Part shown: piece by piece, positions 62,205 to 64,000 of the stretch
Layout of the letters: each line of letters starts with the position of its first letter
Position numbering within the stretch: position 1 is the stretch's first letter
DNA from: Deltaproteobacteria bacterium
GTDB taxonomy: Bacteria; Desulfobacterota; Desulfomonilia; UBA1062
Length of the DNA: 64,000 nucleotides
Direction of reading: 5' to 3'
Assembly: GCA_029547185.1 (NCBI GenBank)
Contig: JAKPPU010000067.1
Location: forward strand, 62,001 to 126,000
Notes under the pieces: generated by a model
Seen by the model: only the letters and a program-made list of their open reading frames with translations
The model's database searches: none
Told to the model about the DNA's origin: nothing
Program-made: the position numbers and the translations under genes

Positions 62205-63344
62205 ATGTCATTTCATCTAACCGCTGAACAGAAGATGGTCGGTCTCATGGCAAGGGACTTTGCCAAGAAAGAGATCGAGCCCTTTGCATCGAAATGGGAA
62301 AAAGAAGAGACCTTCCCCCTGCCTGCCGTGAAAAAGATGGGGACTCTGGGCCTGCTCGGCATGATGGTCCCGACGGAATACGGCGGCTCCGGCGCGGGAG
62401 CGGTGAGCTACTGCCTCGCTCTCCAGGAGATCGCCTATGCCTGCGCCTCTACCGCCGTTACCATGTCGGTCGCCAACCTCTCCACGGAGCCCCTCCTCAA
62501 GTTCGGAAACCAGGAGCAGAAGGAGAAGTACCTCACCCGCCTCGCAAGCGGCGAGATGCTCGGGTGCTTTGCCCTCACCGAGCCCTCCGCGGGGTCTGAT
62601 CCGGGCGGCCTGCAGATCAAGGCCGAGGATAAAGGGGACCATTACCTCGTCAACGGGACGAAGATCTTCATAACCCACGGCGGCTATGCCGACCTCGTCA
62701 ACCTCATCGCCCGGACAGGGCCTGACAAGGGAAACAAAGACCTCTCCGCATTCATCGTGGAGAAGGGAACCCCGGGCTTTTCCGTGGGCGCCAAGGAGGA
62801 CAAGTTGGGACTCCGGGCATCGAACACCGTCGAGCTCATCTTCGAAGACTGCAAAATACCGAAGGAGAACCTCGTGGGAAGGCTGGGGCAAGGGTTCAAG
62901 ATCGCCATGACGGCGCTGGACAGCGGACGCATCGGCATCGCCTCTCAGGCCTTGGGGATCGCCCGCGCGTGCATGAACGAGGCAGTGAGGTACGCCAAGG
63001 AGAGAAAGCAGTTCGGCAGGCTCATCAGCTCGTTCCAGGCCATCCAGTGGATGATCGCCGACATGGCGACCGGCATCGAGGCAGCCGGCCTGCTCGTCCT
63101 TTCCGCTGCAGACCTCAAGGACCAGGGCCTGCCCTTCACGAGGGAGGCTTCGATGGCCAAGCTCTTCGCTTCGGAGCTTGCCAACAGGGTCGCCTACAAT
63201 GCGCTGCAGATCCACGGCGGCTACGGCTACACCAAGGAGTTCAAGATCGAGAGGCTGGCCCGGGATGCACGGGCGACGACCATCTACGAAGGCACGTCCG
63301 AGGTCCAGCGGATCGTCATTGCCCGGGACGTGCTCAAGGACTGA
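62205..63344 (+). CDS. acyl-CoA dehydrogenase
   Basis: 379 residues. CFALTEPSAGSDPGGLQIKA and the C-terminal ALQIHGGYGYTKEFKIER are classic signatures; the catalytic base is the glutamate of IYEGTSEVQR. FAD-linked alpha,beta-dehydrogenation of an acyl-CoA passes electrons to an electron-transfer flavoprotein, encoded elsewhere. Specificity (butyryl, glutaryl, cyclohexane or aromatic acyl-CoA) cannot be read from these motifs. Ribosome binding site GAGGAGG lies before the start. It is co-transcribed with the XRE-cupin regulator ten bases upstream. Confidence 0.93.
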   Translation: MSFHLTAEQKMVGLMARDFAKKEIEPFASKWEKEETFPLPAVKKMGTLGLLGMMVPTEYGGSGAGAVSYCLALQEIAYACASTAVTMSVANLSTEPLLKFGNQEQKEKYLTRLASGEMLGCFALTEPSAGSDPGGLQIKAEDKGDHYLVNGTKIFITHGGYADLVNLIARTGPDKGNKDLSAFIVEKGTPGFSVGAKEDKLGLRASNTVELIFEDCKIPKENLVGRLGQGFKIAMTALDSGRIGIASQALGIARACMNEAVRYAKERKQFGRLISSFQAIQWMIADMATGIEAAGLLVLSAADLKDQGLPFTREASMAKLFASELANRVAYNALQIHGGYGYTKEFKIERLARDARATTIYEGTSEVQRIVIARDVLKD

Positions 63345-63663
63345 CCGCATCAGGATAAAGCGGAAGACAGGGGCAGGCCGATGTATCGGTCGGTCTGTCC
63401 TCGGGAAGAGTCCGGTTGTCTTTCCATGATTGTGTTGTTATAATTTTACTCGCTTGCTATGAAGAGCATCCGGGTTACGGTACGTCCTGAGCGCCTCGGT
63501 CTTAAGAGCGATATGTGACTTTTGATAAGGAGATTCTGCAGCCCTGCAGCTCGTCATTGTTGAAGCCTTTCACGAACCCGGCACCGATTGAGATCATCAC
63601 CCGGCAGAAGATCATGCCGGGGGCTGCTGCGGAATCGGATGCTGAAAGGAGAAGCGACAGGGG
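63345..63663. other. 319-base region between acyl-CoA dehydrogenase and glycyl-radical activase
   Basis: A hairpin at 63366-63399 (outer arms GACAG and CTGTC, inner CCGA and TCGG) may end the upstream transcript although no T-run follows. A promoter at 63416-63444 then starts the next unit, leaving a leader of about 210 bases before 63664 in which no gene is recognised. Confidence 0.45.
63416..63444 (+). promoter_or_regulatory. sigma-70-type promoter for the glycyl-radical activase
   Basis: TTGTCT (63416-63421), a 17-base spacer and a perfect TATAAT (63439-63444). It lies about 220 bases before the start codon. Confidence 0.6.
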
Positions 63664-64000
63664 ATGCAAAGCACCGAAGATGAAATCCTGAAACGACCGC
63701 TCATCCTCGACATCAAGGGAAACTCCCTTGATGATGGACCGGGTATCCGCAGCGTGATCTTCTTCAAAGGCTGCCCGCTTTCATGTGTGTGGTGCCACAA
63801 CCCGGAGAGCAAATCAGCGAACGCCGAGATCTCCTTCGATCCGAAGGAGTGCATCGGCTGCGATACCTGCGCAAAAGCCTGCGGACGGGCGGCCCTGTCG
63901 AGGGACAACCCCTTGTATATCGACCGGCAGAGGTGCAGCCTCTGCTTCGACTGCGTCGATGTCTGTCCGTCCGGTGCATTGAGCAGAGTGGGACGGGAGA
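63664..64000 (+). CDS. glycyl-radical enzyme activating protein (N-terminal part, cut by window edge)
   Basis: 112 residues visible. The radical SAM cluster is Cys37, Cys41 and Cys44 (FKGCPLSCVWCHNPES). An inserted two-cluster ferredoxin domain follows: CIGCDTCAKAC (63-73) and CSLCFDCVDVC (91-101). This two-cluster insert marks the activases of benzylsuccinate synthase, glycerol dehydratase and related glycyl-radical enzymes rather than pyruvate formate-lyase activase. The partner enzyme should be adjacent, probably just beyond the window. ACAGGGG precedes the ATG. Confidence 0.9.
   Translation, partial: MQSTEDEILKRPLILDIKGNSLDDGPGIRSVIFFKGCPLSCVWCHNPESKSANAEISFDPKECIGCDTCAKACGRAALSRDNPLYIDRQRCSLCFDCVDVCPSGALSRVGRE

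Overview
The window is about 64 kb of GC-rich bacterial chromosome with dense, well-spaced genes, strong Shine-Dalgarno sites (AGGAGG type) and frequent 1-4 nt gene overlaps. The gene content points to a strictly anaerobic, probably syntrophic or fermentative Gram-negative bacterium of the former Deltaproteobacteria type. The pointers are a 2-hydroxyacyl-CoA dehydratase-family protein, an enoate/dienoyl-CoA reductase-like flavoenzyme, two ADP-forming acyl-CoA synthetase alpha-type proteins, a proton-pumping pyrophosphatase, a formate-dehydrogenase-like molybdoenzyme with a ferredoxin partner, a Cam-type gamma carbonic anhydrase, a radical SAM lysine 2,3-aminomutase and a glycyl-radical-enzyme activase. 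I cannot name the genus from sequence alone. I saw no rRNA, tRNA, CRISPR array, insertion sequence or prophage.

Layout. 1-18 kb: anaerobic CoA/flavin metabolism (dehydratase fragment, OYE-type reductase, CoA ligase alpha), a leader-less HtrA-like protease, an EamA transporter, two CheX paralogues flanking a SpoU methyltransferase, a half-size TauE/SafE protein, a gntR-glpD-AGPS-like operon behind a FadR-type operator, a tocopherol-cyclase-like protein and FtsH. 18-38 kb: MsrAB, asparagine synthetase, a PAS protein, FAD and B12/radical SAM enzymes, an amidohydrolase, a UbiE-like methyltransferase, a frameshifted TGS GTPase, CYTH, acetoacetate decarboxylase-like, PhzF, penicillin acylase, gamma carbonic anhydrase, DUF1015, an aminotransferase and a cNMP-binding protein. 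38-49 kb: an outer-membrane barrel protein, HppA, a TetR-controlled molybdoenzyme/ferredoxin pair, a geranylgeranyl-reductase-family flavoprotein, a lipoprotein and a remnant of a QueG-like gene. 49-64 kb: a four-gene KamA / two ATP-grasp ligases / GNAT operon, endonuclease III, a second CoA ligase alpha, a PA2779/PA2778-type operon split into three genes, a DUF1538-DUF1538-PII operon, a PIN-like orphan with a sigma-54-like promoter, an XRE-cupin regulator with acyl-CoA dehydrogenase, and the start of a glycyl-radical activase that runs off the window.

The most promising candidate for an undescribed system is the tight KamA / ATP-grasp / ATP-grasp / GNAT operon (49130-52911), which reads like a small pathway that makes beta-lysine, ligates it and acetylates it. 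Next are the PII-gated pair of DUF1538 membrane proteins (58630-60386) and the split secreted peptidase/TPR operon (57242-58624). Start sites were re-chosen wherever an internal start codon has a better ribosome binding site.
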